Shown: positions 10,601-22,577 of the stretch, piece by piece
Position numbering within the stretch: position 1 is the stretch's first letter
Layout: the number at the start of each line of letters is the position of its first letter
Source: Rhizaria sp. SCN 62-66
Taxonomy: Eukaryota > Rhizaria, unplaced
Assembly: GCA_001724265.1 (NCBI GenBank)
Contig: MEDY01000004.1
Location: 124,001 to 188,000 of the forward strand
Length of the DNA: 64,000 nucleotides
Direction of reading: 5' to 3'
Program-made: the position numbers and the translations under genes
Notes under the pieces: generated by a model
What the model saw: the letters and a program-made list of their open reading frames with translations, nothing else
Database searches by the model: none
Told to the model about the DNA's origin: nothing

Positions 10601-12085
10601 ACTGCGCTGGGCGCCGACTCGCTGCTCTGTTCCGGCGTGTGCCAGCCCGCGCAGGTGGGTGCCCTGGCTGTGCGTGGACACGCTGCGCCCGTCGCAGTTG
10701 CGCTCGCGCCGGGTCCGCGCGCCGACTCCCGTGGCAGCGCGGTGACGGAGCCTGCGCAGGTGCTGCTGTGGGCTCCCAGCAGCCGCCAGCTCTTCACGCC
10801 GCCCCCCGCTGAGGCCCCCAAGCCTGCTGCCGCTGCTGTTTCCCCCGTTATTGCTGCGAACACATCTTTTGTGGCGGCGTCGCCTGCGTCGGGCACGTCT
10901 GCTTTTGCGGGCTCGCACGCTGTCATCCCCACCGCGTCATCCACGGCAGCGTTTGACGACGACTTCGAGTTTGATGACGCACACGTGAACACTGTTCCTA
11001 ACGACAACACGGCGCTCGTGTCGCCCAAACCCATGGCAGCGCCCGTGCCGGCGTCGCCTCCCGCGCCCGCAGCCGTGTTTGGCGCCGCGCCTTCGCTTGC
11101 ACCCGCGACGCCCGCGCGCCCACCTGCAGCTGTGCCGGTCGCTACTGCGACTCCGGCTCAGTCGGCTGCGCCCACGGCGAGCCTTGCGCTGCCGGCGTCT
11201 CCCGCCACCCAGCCCTCTGCCGCGCCTGTGGCTGCGTCAGCAGCGATGAGTGACCCCTTCGACCTTGATGATGAGCTTTCAATGTTTGCTGCGCAGCCCG
11301 CTGGTAGCGCTGCGAACAATGCTCCTGCTGTTTCCCAGCCTGCAGTTGTGGCGCCTGCGACTCCTTCGAAGGCGCCGGAGTCGCCTGCGAAGTCACCGGT
11401 CAAGCCCGCCGCTGCACCTGCGCCTGCATTTACGCCTGCGCCTGTGGCTGCCCCTGTCGCTGCCGTGCCTGCGCCCGTCCCCGCGACTACTACTACCCCC
11501 GCTAAGAAGCCCGCACCCAAGGCCTCGTTCCTTGACCACGATGATGACATGCTCAACTACACACCCATGCCCGCTGCTGCTACAGTCCCCGGTCCTGCTC
11601 CTGTCGCTGCCACTCCGGCCGTTGCAGCAAACCCCGCGCCTGCGCCTGCTCCTGTGCCTGTTCCTGTTGCTTCATCGTCAGTGTCGTCATCATCGTGGCT
11701 TAATGACGAGCCCGTTGTCAAGCCAGCAGTTGCTGTCGCCGCGCCCCTGCCTGCGCCTGCGCCCGTCCCTACGTACGCAGCCGCATCTCCCGTGGCGCCG
11801 TCCGCGACGATGACGACGGCGGGCGGCAAGTCTAAGCCCTCGATGCTCGCCGGACTCATGAAGCCGAAGCCCGCTGACGCCGCCGCGGCTCCCGCACCTG
11901 CTGCGCTCGCGACCTCTGTTGCCGCACAGGCTCAGCCCATGCCTGCTGCTGTGCCTGCGCCCGTATCAGCGCCTATGTTTGCCCCTGCGCCTGTTGCAGC
12001 CTCGGCAGCTGCGCCTGCGCCAGCGCCGGCCGCTGCTCCTGCAAAGAAGGCTGACGACGACTACGACTTCGATTTTGATCTTTAA
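7635..12085 (+). CDS. Large disordered coiled-coil protein with repeated acidic-aromatic motifs; function unknown
   Basis: Exons 7635-7646 and 7739-12085, 1452 residues, stop TAA. Exon 1 encodes MSAD and exon 2 continues DWDIDAYIEERIGGDK. An in-frame TAG at 8228 (residue 168) separates a disordered N-terminus from a charged helix. That helix starts immediately after the TAG (DRALAQELIRRYDREQ...), about 29 codons before the next Met, so the TAG interrupts one reading unit. A second helix (FSRALVNKVEQLEALV) lies near residue 290. Around nucleotides 10200-10790 is a folded-looking, beta-rich block with TVNPDF and LLWAPSS segments that could be a divergent C2-like domain (tentative). The rest is Pro/Ala-rich linker carrying separated acidic clusters: DDDYGDDFENDFD, FDDDFEFDD, DPFDLDDELSMF, DHDDDMLNY and the C-terminal DDDYDFDFDL. 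No known family was recognised. Confidence 0.7.
7647..7738 (+). other. Spliceosomal intron after codon 4
   Basis: 92-nt AT-rich intron, donor GTACGTAT, acceptor TGTTACAG, with an ACTAAAA branch-like element about 35 nt upstream of the acceptor. It joins MSAD to DWDIDAY in phase 0. Confidence 0.85.
8228..8230 (+). other. In-frame TAG read as sense (gene 7635-12085, residue 168)
   Basis: Context CCG CCC TAG GAC CGC. The same frame stays open from 7739 to 12085 apart from this codon, and a continuous charged helix begins right behind it. No splice pair tried around it restores the downstream frame. Confidence 0.75.
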
Positions 12086-12142
12086 GCATCCAAAGACATG
12101 CTAAGAAATTTCTTTACATAGCCAACACATGATAAGTGTATC

Positions 12143-12148
12143 AATAAA
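12143..12148 (+). terminator. Candidate poly(A) signal AATAAA
   Basis: AATAAA 57 nt after the TAA at 12085, in AT-rich sequence, at a sensible distance for the 3' end of that gene. Confidence 0.45.
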
Positions 12149-12309
12149 TATTGTTTTATTTTCAAACGATGTCCACAAGTACGTTGCAGATTATGCGTTG
12201 ATCGCTTCAGTTAAATATGACCACGCGCAAAATGTGTGCTAACATTTAGCATCACACACCCTCGCGCGAAACGAAACAAGTCGGATGAACAAAACAAAAA
12301 GCTGAGGAG

Positions 12310-12333
12310 TTTTTTTTTTTTTTTTTTTTTTTT
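12310..12333. repeat. T24 homopolymer tract
   Basis: Twenty-four consecutive T on the + strand in the convergent intergenic region. Unstable in replication and sequencing; no function is assigned. Confidence 0.95.
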
Positions 12334-12646
12334 ATGAGTGACGGAAAATTTCTGATGCGACAGATGATGATTTGTGCTGCAGAGTGCGCTTGAATGCTCA
12401 ATTGACTCGACATCGAAGGAGCGCAACAGGAAACCTACGTCATGATGACGATTGTGTGAGTAAATGATGAATCGAACAGTGATGTGAAAAGAAACACGAA
12501 AAAAATAAACTGAATCAATAGGGTATGCAGAAAGTGACGTTTCAATGTTAACAAAAAGCTAGTAATCGATACGATAGATATAATACATCAACACAAGTAA
12601 CCTTGTGAGAGAGAGTGTTTTGGTGTAAATTGGCATTGTGCGCAAT

Positions 12647-15600
12647 TCACCAGACGTTTTTGGCGAGGTGGAGCGCACGGAGCGCGAGCGTGAGATCGAG
12701 CAGCACGTGCGAGAGCGACGTCATCGCGTACATGAATGCCTGCTCGGTGAGCAGAAAGAGTGTGGGGTACATGGCGAAGCCGTCGGGCGTGGTGTTGACC
12801 ATGCGCTCGCGACACGCGTCGTCGTAGCTGTGCATCAGCTTCGCGAGGATCTTGTACAGCTGACGGATGCGCACGCGCTCAGTGGCCCACTCCATGACTG
12901 CCTCTTGCCGCGCAATCAGCTCATCCTTCTCGGAGTCGGAGGAGCTACTGCTGCTGTCGGAGCTGTCGCTGCCGCTTCCGCTGTAGTCGTCGTCAGAGTC
13001 GTCACGCCGGCCTGAACCACTGCGCTGCGGCTGCTCAGGCGGCTGCTGTTGCTGTTGTTGTTGCTGCTGCTGATGGTTTTTCTGCTCGTGGACTGTCTCA
13101 TGATGCTAATGGTGATGACCGTGGTGATGATGATGGTGATGGTGGCTGTGGTGCTCGGTCTTGGCTTCGTCGTGGTCCTTAGCGGCAGGCACGAAGATGG
13201 TATTGGCGCCCGCACGGCCGTTGTCCTGATCAACACGCGCCATGAACTCTTCCAAGCGTCGGTGCCGCTCATCGCGCTCGCGTTCCTTTTCTTCTACGGT
13301 CGCCGCGGACAGCCCGTGCCGCGACAGCGCCATGTGCGCGTGCGAGTTGCTGTGGTGCATCGCACTGCTGACGCCCGGAAGGAGACTCGACTCGTGCCCG
13401 CTAAGGCGGCATGCATGCGCGCTGGGCGAGCCAGTACGCGAAGGCGGCCGCGACAGCGCGGGTCCGGTACCGGCCGCGGGCGCGGGCGAGGGGCCAGAAG
13501 AGAGCGCGGCGCTGGCGCTAGGGGTCGCGTTGCCCGATGCAGTTTGCCGCCACTGCGCAACCATCTCTTGCAGCGACAGATGGAGCGCCGCTGTGCGCGA
13601 GGCCGCGACACTGGGGTGATAGACCGTCTGCGAGGCCCCGGGCAGCGGCGGGCGGCCCGCCGGGTCGACGGCCACGTGCGCCGGCCCAGGCACGCCCGCC
13701 AGCGCCGGGCTTACGCGCGTGCTGTGGGTCGACGCCGCAGGGTCAGGAGACGCGCCCGCCTGCGCGGGGCTGGCACGCGAACGCGCCAGTTCGCGCGCGC
13801 GCTCCTTCTCGGCCTTGCGCTGGCGCGCCTTTACGAAAGCACGCTTGTCCTTAACGCGGTGAATCTCGGCTTGCGCGTCAAAGTGCGTGCCAAACTCATC
13901 ATCGTCCTCAAGCATCTGCAGCTCTTCCAGCACCTCTAGCGACGGCTTTGTGCGCGAGAAAGACGAGTTGCGCGACAGCTGGCGTCCAAATGGCGCCACA
14001 GCAGTGTCAGGTGCAGCCTTGTCGCCGGTGTTGGCGGTCCCGGGAGCGTCGCCGTCGGACTCGGTGTCGCGGGCAGGGGAAGCGTTGCGCGAGCCCAGCG
14101 CCGCACCGCTGGCGGGAGAAAGCGCAGCGTTTGCAGCGGAGCTCTTTGGCAGCGCCGGAGCAGTGACCACAGGCGCGAACGCCTGGCGGTCGCGCTGGGA
14201 GAGGTCTCCTGCACTGGCTGAGTGGGCCATCCCGCGCGGCGCGTGCGCACGCGCCACCACAATCGTCGGCGGTGCAAGCTGGCTCTGATGCAGGAACTGA
14301 TGCTGATGAGTGTTAGTGGGCGCAGGCGCTGGAGTAGGCACAAGCACAGGCGCAGGTACAGGCACTGTCGTCGTTGTGGGTGCGGGCATAGCGTCAGCGT
14401 CAGCACCAGAAACTGGGGCGACGAGGGCAGCCTGTTTGCGCAGCAGCTCGTTCTCCTGTGCCTTGCTAGTTTCGAGCATCGCACTGATCGTCGCCAACTG
14501 CTGCTGCAGCTGCGCCTGTAGTGACGATGCACTGTCACCACCACTCGAAAGAACACCAGCAGCGGCGTCGGGGACAGTCGCAGTTACCGTGACAGTCGCA
14601 GGCGCGGCGGTGGCGGTGGTGTCGGAGCCGACCACGGAGTCCGAGGGCGAGATGACAAGACTTAGCCCCGCGGGACGCGCGGCGACCTGGCCAGACAGGT
14701 TGCTGGAGCGTGAGCGCGAACGCGAGGGAATGACGACAAGCTCAATCTCGCTGCCGAACGCAGTCGCGGGTTTGCCCTTGCTCTTGCGCTTGCGCGCGCC
14801 CTGAGCAGACTTCTTTCCGCAGCAGCACTCACCGCAGCACGCGCAAAAGCCGTTCCCACAACCAACACGTTTGCGCGCGCGACGGCGCTCCTTACGGCGT
14901 TGCTTGGCGGCCTGCTCTGGCGTCTTGGAGCCACAGATAATGTGGAGCATGCCGGCCTTGGACTCGTCGATGCGGTGGTTAATGTCGTGAATGAGCGCCA
15001 TGAGCACGCGGCACGCGGCGGCGACGAGCTCCGCCATCAGCATCGTCGTCGGCATTTCGGGCTTGGCCTCGTGGCGCAGGCGCCCGCCCGCGGCCGAAAG
15101 GTCGACCTTGGCGACCTTGGGCATGTGGGCCACAACCCAGTGATGCGCGAAGAGACATTCCTGCATGCGGCCCAGCACGCGCACAAGCGTGACCTGATGC
15201 GTGATCACTTCGTGCAGAATGTCGCACGAGATGGACCGGCCCAGGAACGCCGGCTCCGAGGCGACCTCGTCCGCGAGCAGCCGCTGCGCGCCGATGGCGG
15301 CGTTGATGCCCGCGAGCTTGGCCGCGACTTCGCGTTCGTACGCGGTCATGAACGACGTCGAGCTGCGACCCATGACCGAGTTGGGGAAAATCACCTTGAA
15401 CGCCTGCCGCATCGCTGAGTTAGCCGCAAACGGGTTCGCAGTCTGCTGAAGCTGCTGCTGTGCGGACTGATTAGCGCCACCAGCTGCAACAGCGGTGCCA
15501 GCGCCGATGCTCAGCTTGGCGCCCGTTGTGGGGTTAATGCCTGCGGCGGTAAGCGCCTCCGCGGCGACGCGCTCAGCCTCTTCGGCAGCGGACGGCGCGA

Positions 15601-18600
15601 GCGCGTATTCGTCAGCTGACAGCGCAGGCAGCAGCGTGGGCCCGAATACGATCTCGGAGAGCTCAGTTGATGCCGATGAATGGTTGCGCAACAGGTGGAA
15701 GTGCAGTTCAAGCGTTGAGGCCGAGGCCTTGAGCACGGAGACGATGCGCTTGAAAGCGCCAGTCTCGGCGCGCTCCGGCCACAGCGCGGCAGCCACGAGC
15801 ATCGAGACGAGCACGCCGATGATTGTCATCTTGATACGTGCTAGCGCGAAGGTCTCGGCGCCGATCACGGGATCGTAACCTAGTGCAACAATACTTGCGG
15901 CATAACCAGCGGCAAAACCGATGGGCCCGTTGTTGGGACTTGTGCGCAGGTAGCCAACAATGACGGACCAGAAGCCCAGCAGTGCGGCGTTGGCGAAAGC
16001 CCAGTCAGCACCGCGCGAGGAGTCGATTTCGAGGGCGAGAATTGCGACAAAATAGCCATACATCGCACCGAGAACGTTACCGGCGAGACGATTGAAGCCT
16101 GCGACGAGACTGTTGCCGACAGACTCTGTGAAGATGAGGCCAACTGTTATGGGGGCCCACTGCGGCACGTAGATGGTAAAGGGCCACGGGACCAACAAAG
16201 TCAGCGCACTTATCTCAATTGCAACCACGAAACGCAGCGCCGTCTTGATCTTGGTGATGCCCTTCTCGTCGGGCACCACAAGCCACTTCAGCGCAGATGT
16301 GAAGCGTCCCCACGCAGTGAGCTGCGCCGCGGGCGTGGTCTCCGCTGCGGGCGCGCCGGGCCGCGGCACGGCCGTCATGAGCTGCGGCGGCGGCTTCGGC
16401 GGCCCGTCGCGCGCGCGGCGCCAGAACTCCCACATCGCCGTGAAGACGTGCGGTAGCAACACGTCGACGAGCGAGTCGGCTGTGAAGAGCCGCGCCGGCT
16501 TGTAGTAAGTCGGCACGGGTGCGGGCAGCGGCACGTAGCGAGTCACTGAGCCCAGCCCGAGACCGAACAGCGTCTTGGTGTTGACATCGCGGAGCACCGC
16601 CTGCGCCTGTGATCGCACCGCCTCCTGCGACAGCGCACCGGCATGCGACGGCGGCACGTCGGGCTGCGAGGGCATCACCGTAGGCACCGACGTCAGAGGC
16701 TGCGGCTCCAACGGCTCTGGCGGCGGCGGCAACGGCGCTGTCGTCGTGATGCGGTTCGAGCTCTTGCGCGTGCCGCTGCCGCCCACGGCACCAATGACAC
16801 CGGCTGCAGGCTGCTTCTGCTTCTGCGCCGGGGCAGGCGTCGCTGCGGGCTTGTGAGCAGAAGCCGCAGCAACTGCAGCAGCATGCGCAGAGGCTTGCGC
16901 GGCCGCTGCATGGGCGGCAGCGGAAGCCGCCTCAGCGGCCTGCGCAGCGCCAAGCTTCTTAAGATCGATGGCCTCGGGCACGGCCTCGGCCGAGGCACTG
17001 GCGGCGGCGATGTCGACCATGGGCGGCATGATGTCGTCGGCGTGGGCCAGCGCGACAGGCAGCGTGGTGACGAGCGTGGACAACGGGTACATGTGGGGGA
17101 ACACGTGGGGCGCAATGCGGTGCACGAGGCGCGAGGTGAAGCGGTCGAAGTTAAAGAAGAAGTGGTTCATCACAAGCATGTCCTGCACTTTGACGAACTG
17201 CTGCTCTTCTGCGTGTTGGCGCTGGATCTCCTCGGCGCTCTTGCCGCTGAAGCCGCTCGTGACGGACGCGCTCGATGTGGGGGCGCTGTGCAACGGCATA
17301 GACTCAAGTCCAGGCCCAGTCCCGGGCACAGGCGCAAGCGGGGCCGCGGGTGGCGGCAACGGACCCTTTTTCTGTCCGAGCTGCTGCCCCTGCCACTGAC
17401 CCACACCGAGCGCGGGATCTTGAGCCTGGTCGGGCCCCGACGAGGGCGAGGGTGAGGAGGTCGGCGATGGCGACGCTCGAACACCGTTGCCAGCACAGGT
17501 GCTGGCATTGCTCTCGATGCGATTGAGCGCGTTCATCGAGGTGATGCGCTCGAGTGTGGCGGCCGAGTTAGAGTACTTGCCGCCGAGCCCGCGGGACGAG
17601 AACACCGCTGCGGCATAGTCAGCCGAGGCCTGTGATGACACGTCAACAAACGCGCCGCCGGTGGACAAAACAGGGCCTGCCGAGCCAGAGCCAGTGGCAA
17701 CACGCAGACGGGCGTTGCCCGTGCCCGAGCCAGCGCCATGAGCCCCGTTGCCTCCACTGGGATGGAGTGACCCGGTTGACGAGGTGCGCGACGCAAGCGG
17801 GTGAGCGCCAACAGACGCATTGCCGCCGCTGACGCTGTGGTGCAGCGAGGTGGCCGACGCGGCGGGCCGCAGCCCGGCGACAGCGGCGTGGGGCTGCTCT
17901 GCAAGCGCCATCGCGGCCGTCGTGGGCGGCAGTCCGATGCTCGTGATGGGTCGGTGCGAGAGCGTGTGTGACAGCGGCATCTGCTGCAGCGGGACCGAGG
18001 CCTGGTGTGGGTAGGCCGCGGGCACGGGCTCGTTGTCAGGCTCCACTACGACGCGGTTGCGGAAGAAAACGGACTTGCGCGTGCGCGAGAAAGTGCCCCA
18101 CATGTGGTGCAGCGACGCCATGAGCGTCGTGTAAGAGCCGGGAGCGTAGGGCGCGGAAAACGTCAGTGCGGCGTCGGGCGAGCGCAACAACATCGCGGTG
18201 ACTTCGTCGACTTCTTGCACGTCAGCGTGCTCCGCGGACGCAAACTGTACAGCCTCTTGCGCGTTCGTCGGCGCGTTGGGATCCACAACAGCATTTAAAC
18301 CGGCGCCAGTGTTAGCGGCACCGGCGCCAGCGTCCGAGCCCATCTCGATCGCGATGTGGTCAGGATACACGCTCTCGGCGGCCGCGCTAGTCGCGTCGGC
18401 CGCAGCGCGCTGGACGGGCGAAGTTGGCATCTCACCGGCCAACACGGCCGCAGCCGCGAGCGCGGCGTCGGGCTCAAGTCCGCGGGCCTCGCGCGGCGGC
18501 GGCAGAGCCAGCAGAGCGATGGACATGCCCGTGGCGGCCGCGCGCGGCGAGTCCGGGATCGAGTTGCGCCGCACGCGAGTTGCCACAGCGCCAGGGACGT

Positions 18601-21600
18601 GCTCATGCTGCATAGAGCCCGCAGCGTAGCTTTGGGGCATCGCGTGAAACGGCACGACACCGGGGTTCCCAGCAGTTGCGGCGCCACCAGTGGGCGCGGC
18701 CGTGTTCATGGCGGGGCTGGAGGCTTCGGCGGTGGTGGCAGCGTTGTTGGCGGCCGCAGCAGGCGCGCCTAGCACGAGTCGCACGCGCGCGTGGCGTTGG
18801 CCGCGCACCTCGTCCTCGTCGGAGGATGACTCATCCGCGTCGTTGTCTGGGTCCGCCGCGTGGTCCATACCAGCGACGTACACGCCGAGCTTGCGCAGTC
18901 GGTTCTGCACCGACGCGAGCTCGCGCGCCGCCGTCTGCGACGGCCGCCGCGCGCGCTCCGCGGGCACCGACAAGGTGTCCACGCCCGCAGCTATATCCGA
19001 GGTGGAGTAGCTCTCCGCGCGGCGTGGCACGCCGTCGGGCCCGACAGTGCCTGCGCCGACCGCAAAGGTGCGGCTGCGGCCCAGCACGGTGTGGTTGGTG
19101 TCCTCAGTCGCGCCGGGCAAAGCACCACCCCACGGGCCCTGCGTCTGCGCGTGCAACTGCGCTTGCGGCAGTGTGTTAGCATGTTGGAGCAGACCATGTT
19201 CCCCGTCACCAGCAGTCTCAATGTGCGGGGCGATTCCGGCGGCATCCGAGGCGGCGCGCGCACGCACAAGACCGCCCTTCTCGACATCAAACGCGTCGTC
19301 GTCCTCTTCTTCGTCGCAGACCATGGCGGCGTCACGCGAGGCTTGCTCGGCGACCACGGACCGCGCGCTCTGCTGCACACGACTCGGCGCACCGCGGCTC
19401 TTGCCACCTAGACTGCTCTGGCTGTGGCTGCGGCTGCGGGCCGTCGCGGCCAGGTGCTCTGCCGAGTGCGGCAAAACCTCGAACTCATCAGCAATTGCGT
19501 CAGCCTTAGCGGCTGCGGCGACTTCGCGGAGCTCAAGGTCAGCGTTAAGCGCAGCCGTGGCCTGTTGCACTGCGCGGTCAATGCCGAAAAAGGCGTTGAT
19601 GTAAGTGGCGTCGATAGGCGCAAGGTCGTCGTCCTTGGAGACCATCTTAAAAACGAACTCCTTGACGGCTTTGGTGACGTGGCGCATGTCATACTGCAAC
19701 TCCTTGACAAAGGTGCTGTGCATGTACGCACCCGTAACATCCATACGCGTGATTGTGCTCAGCGCCGTCACCATGCCGCGCGCGTTGGACATCATACCGG
19801 AAACCTCGGCCAGGAACTGCTGCGCTGACGTCGACGAATACGGCACGAACGCAACGTGCTTGGGTGAGCAGAACGGCGGGTAAATCGGGTCAGGTGCACG
19901 GAGACCGAAGCCGTTGTTGCGCTTCATGCGCCAGTGGCGCGGGCGGAAGCAGCAACAGAAGGCCTTGTAGAGCGTCCGGTGCAGCCAGGACTCGGCCTGG
20001 AGGTCAGGCAGCTCGGCAATCGAGGCCGCAACTTCGGCGTCAATCTTGCCGATTAGAAACGTTGCCTCCTTGATGAAGAGGTACGTGAACGGCAGCGACA
20101 CTGTATTCGTGTTGGCGGTAGCGATGTGGAGCCCACGGAGGTCTTTGAGCTCGTGCATGCGGTCGATCTTGTCGCCCACGTCGGGCCCAGGCGCGTCGGA
20201 CGCGCGCGAGTGGTAGGTGCGGTCGTAGTTGCTCTGCGTCTGTGTGTGCGAGTGACCGTGCGTCTGGGTGCCCGATTGTGCGTTCGTGTACGTTTGCGAG
20301 CCTGGGGACGAAAAATGGACGCCGCGGTCGCCGTCTGCGTCCACGCGCACGTTGCGATCGCATCCACTGGCGTGGCCATCTGACCCCGTGACAGTCACTG
20401 GCAGTGACAGCGGCGCGACACAGCTAGCGACGCCTGCGTAGACAGGAGACAGAGGCACCGGCGAGGTCAGTCCTGAGGGCACAAAACCAGAGGCAGAGCC
20501 AGTGGCCACGGTCGCAGTCTTGGGGCGGACCGTTGAAACCGAGGAGGAAGGCGGCAGTGAGGGCAAGATAGGACCTGGCGGCGGCGGCAGCGGCCCCTTT
20601 GCGTTATCGCCAGTTTCGAGCCGCAATGCGGTCACAGGGGAGCTCTCGACAAAGGCCATGGGCGACGACAAGGCCGAGACCGCGGGCATCGTGGGCACAC
20701 TGACTGTAGGCGGGATCTCGGAAGGCGGAGCCATGGGCGCTACGGCAAGCCCCGCAAAGGAGGTGCTACCCGAGAGACCCAGCTCCCGCACAATGTGGTC
20801 CTGCTCGCTGCGGCCGCGGCCCTGGCCATCTCGGTAATCGCTGTCGCTGTTGCTGCTTATGCAGGCGTCGTTGAAGCTCGACGCAGGCTCCAGCCAAGTC
20901 GTCTGTGCAGCTGCTCTCGCACCAGCACCAGCACCGGCGGCGACACCTAAGCGCGCGTCCGAGATCGTGGCGGGGAGAACGCGGGCGCGCGCACCGGGGC
21001 TGCTGTTGGTGGTCACAAAAGAGACCTGTCCGGCCAGGGGAGCCGACGCAAGCCCCGACGCATAGCCGGTCAAAGGGGCGCCGGCCACGGGCGTGGACCC
21101 GTGCGCAGGCGTGCCGTTGGCGGGCCGCACGGCCATCAGGGGCACCATGCCCGGCGGCGCGCGCGCAATGGCGGCCCGCATGGCCGCGTACGCTGCGGCA
21201 CTCGCATTCGCGCTGGCACTGGAGCTCGATCTCCCAGAGGCCACGGGCGACAGTTGCTGCGAGAACGCGTCCAGCGGTGCGTCTGGCAAGCCGGGCGACC
21301 CGGGCCCGGTCGGTGCGGTGACCGTAGGTACGTGGTGCCCAGTAGCCCCGGCCTTACTCCCTGTCGGAGAGCTGACGCCGGGGCTGGCGAGCCCGCCGCC
21401 AACGCCGCCGGTGCCAGTGCCAGTGCCGGTTGGAAACCCGGTGCGGAATCCACCGTCGCCGTGGTCGGGCGCGGCGTCGTGCTGGTCGTGATCGGGGTGC
21501 CGCGCGGGCAGCGAGAGCGTGGCGTCGTCGCGCGTTCTGAGCGTGGTACTGTCGGCAGCGGAGAGAAAGCCGTTGGACAGCACGTAGAGCAGGCGCGACG

Positions 21601-22577
21601 AGTGCACCAGGATGCGGTGGGCGCGCGCCTCAAGCGTATCCGAGGCAAGGTGCGGAAATGGCAGGATCGCCATCACGAGGGCAACAGCGACGCCAGCGAC
21701 GGCGCAGGCGAGCGTGTTAACTGGGTACCACCAGACATCACCGCGCCAGAGGAAGACGAAGATGTTGGCGGCACTGAAGCCCCAGAAGAGGCGCATGTGC
21801 GGCGGCATCATGTCACCCTGCAGCATCGCAAGAACAAAGTAGACGATCGCGGAGCCCAGGCCGATGCCGAGGCGCGAGAACGGGAAGATGAGCGAGACGA
21901 GCATCGGCGTAATGGTCGCAGCGACGAGGCCGTAGATGGCCCAGCGTCCGAGACGCATTGATGAACCTAAACTAGTGGAGGACACCATGATTCCAGGAAC
22001 TACAGTACAGTATGGAATAAATGTGAATTTACCGCGCGTCGTTGGATAGACGCAGAGTAGCACTAGCACAAACGTCGTAATGACAAGACTGCAGAGGAGG
22101 GATAGAAAGAGGGCGAGAGAGTAAGTGAGAGAGGTTGATGGTGAGCGCGTGAAAAGCTTAGAATGAGAAATAAACATGAAGTTAGCGTCAAAGAAAAGTG
22201 CACGATGCACACGGCATTAAATTGGGTTGCTTGGCGAAGGTCCGGCGTCCCCAAGAGCCTCCTGGCAGCAGGCACCAGAGTGCTAACACCTGTTAACCGG
22301 CGCGGGATCGACGGTCTACGTACCGGATAACGCTGCGGACCCGTCCCCAAATCGGAGTCATCTGAATCTTGCGACGAAAGCGCTTGTACCAAGGCACGCG
22401 AACCTGCATGTTGTCCGTGGCGGGAGCGTATGGTTCTGAGGGAAAAGCTGTGTCTTTGATCGTGCGAGCTTCCATCTTGAGCTTGGTGGCCACGACGTCT
22501 TCAAGCCCATCAGTGGGCAAAGGTAGGTCAACCCGCGTGGGTGACCGACGCGACGCAGGGCCGGTGGCGCTGCTCAT
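12647..22577 (-). CDS. Giant FUSC/aromatic-acid-exporter-like membrane protein, paralogue 1
   Basis: Exons 22577-22324 and 22088-12647, about 3231 residues, stop TGA; in-frame TAG at 13106 (residue about 3079). Exon 1 encodes a basic amphipathic segment (VPWYKRFRRK). A first membrane cluster spans about residues 86-235. A conserved cytosolic domain lies at about 737-947 and includes FCCCFRPRHWRMKRNNGFG. A second FUSC-type cluster (about 2037-2200) shows the diagnostic GNVLGAMYGY and WPERAE segments. These are followed by DILHEVITHQVTLVRVLG and a Cys-rich patch (GCGNGFCACCGECCCG, about 2490). Long disordered linkers separate them. After the TAG the frame continues through a Gln run to a C-terminal domain (EAVMEWATERVRIRQLYKIL to AKNVW) that matches paralogue 2 closely. 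The FUSC family includes aromatic-acid and anion efflux proteins and fungal BRE4-like proteins; the substrate here is unknown. Fungal relatives are usually near 1000 residues, so this is roughly three times longer. Confidence 0.82.
13106..13108 (-). other. In-frame TAG read as sense (FUSC paralogue 1, residue about 3079)
   Basis: Context CAT TAG CAT within a His-rich stretch that runs into a Gln-rich one. The same frame then encodes about 150 residues, ending in a domain conserved with paralogue 2, and stops at TGA 12647. Confidence 0.9.
22089..22323 (-). other. Spliceosomal intron of FUSC paralogue 1
   Basis: 235-nt intron, donor GTACGTAG, acceptor CTCTGCAG behind a long pyrimidine tract. 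Phase 2: CG joins T to give Arg, then LVITTFVLVLL. The position and flanking bases (CG / TCTTGT) match the intron of paralogue 2 exactly. Confidence 0.88.

Larger units (their letters stand above)
12086..12646. other. Convergent intergenic region
   Basis: AT-rich 3' flank of the gene ending at 12085 (+) and of the first FUSC-like gene (-). It contains an AATAAA and a long T tract; no gene is seen. Confidence 0.6.

Noticed and set aside
12211-12426. Minus-strand 71-residue open frame with a Lys run
   Set aside because: The Lys run is just the T24 tract; no homology.
13049-13939. Long + strand open frame with hydrophobic start opposite FUSC paralogue 1
   Set aside because: Overlaps the true minus-strand coding sequence; the hydrophobic run is the antisense of His/Gln codons.
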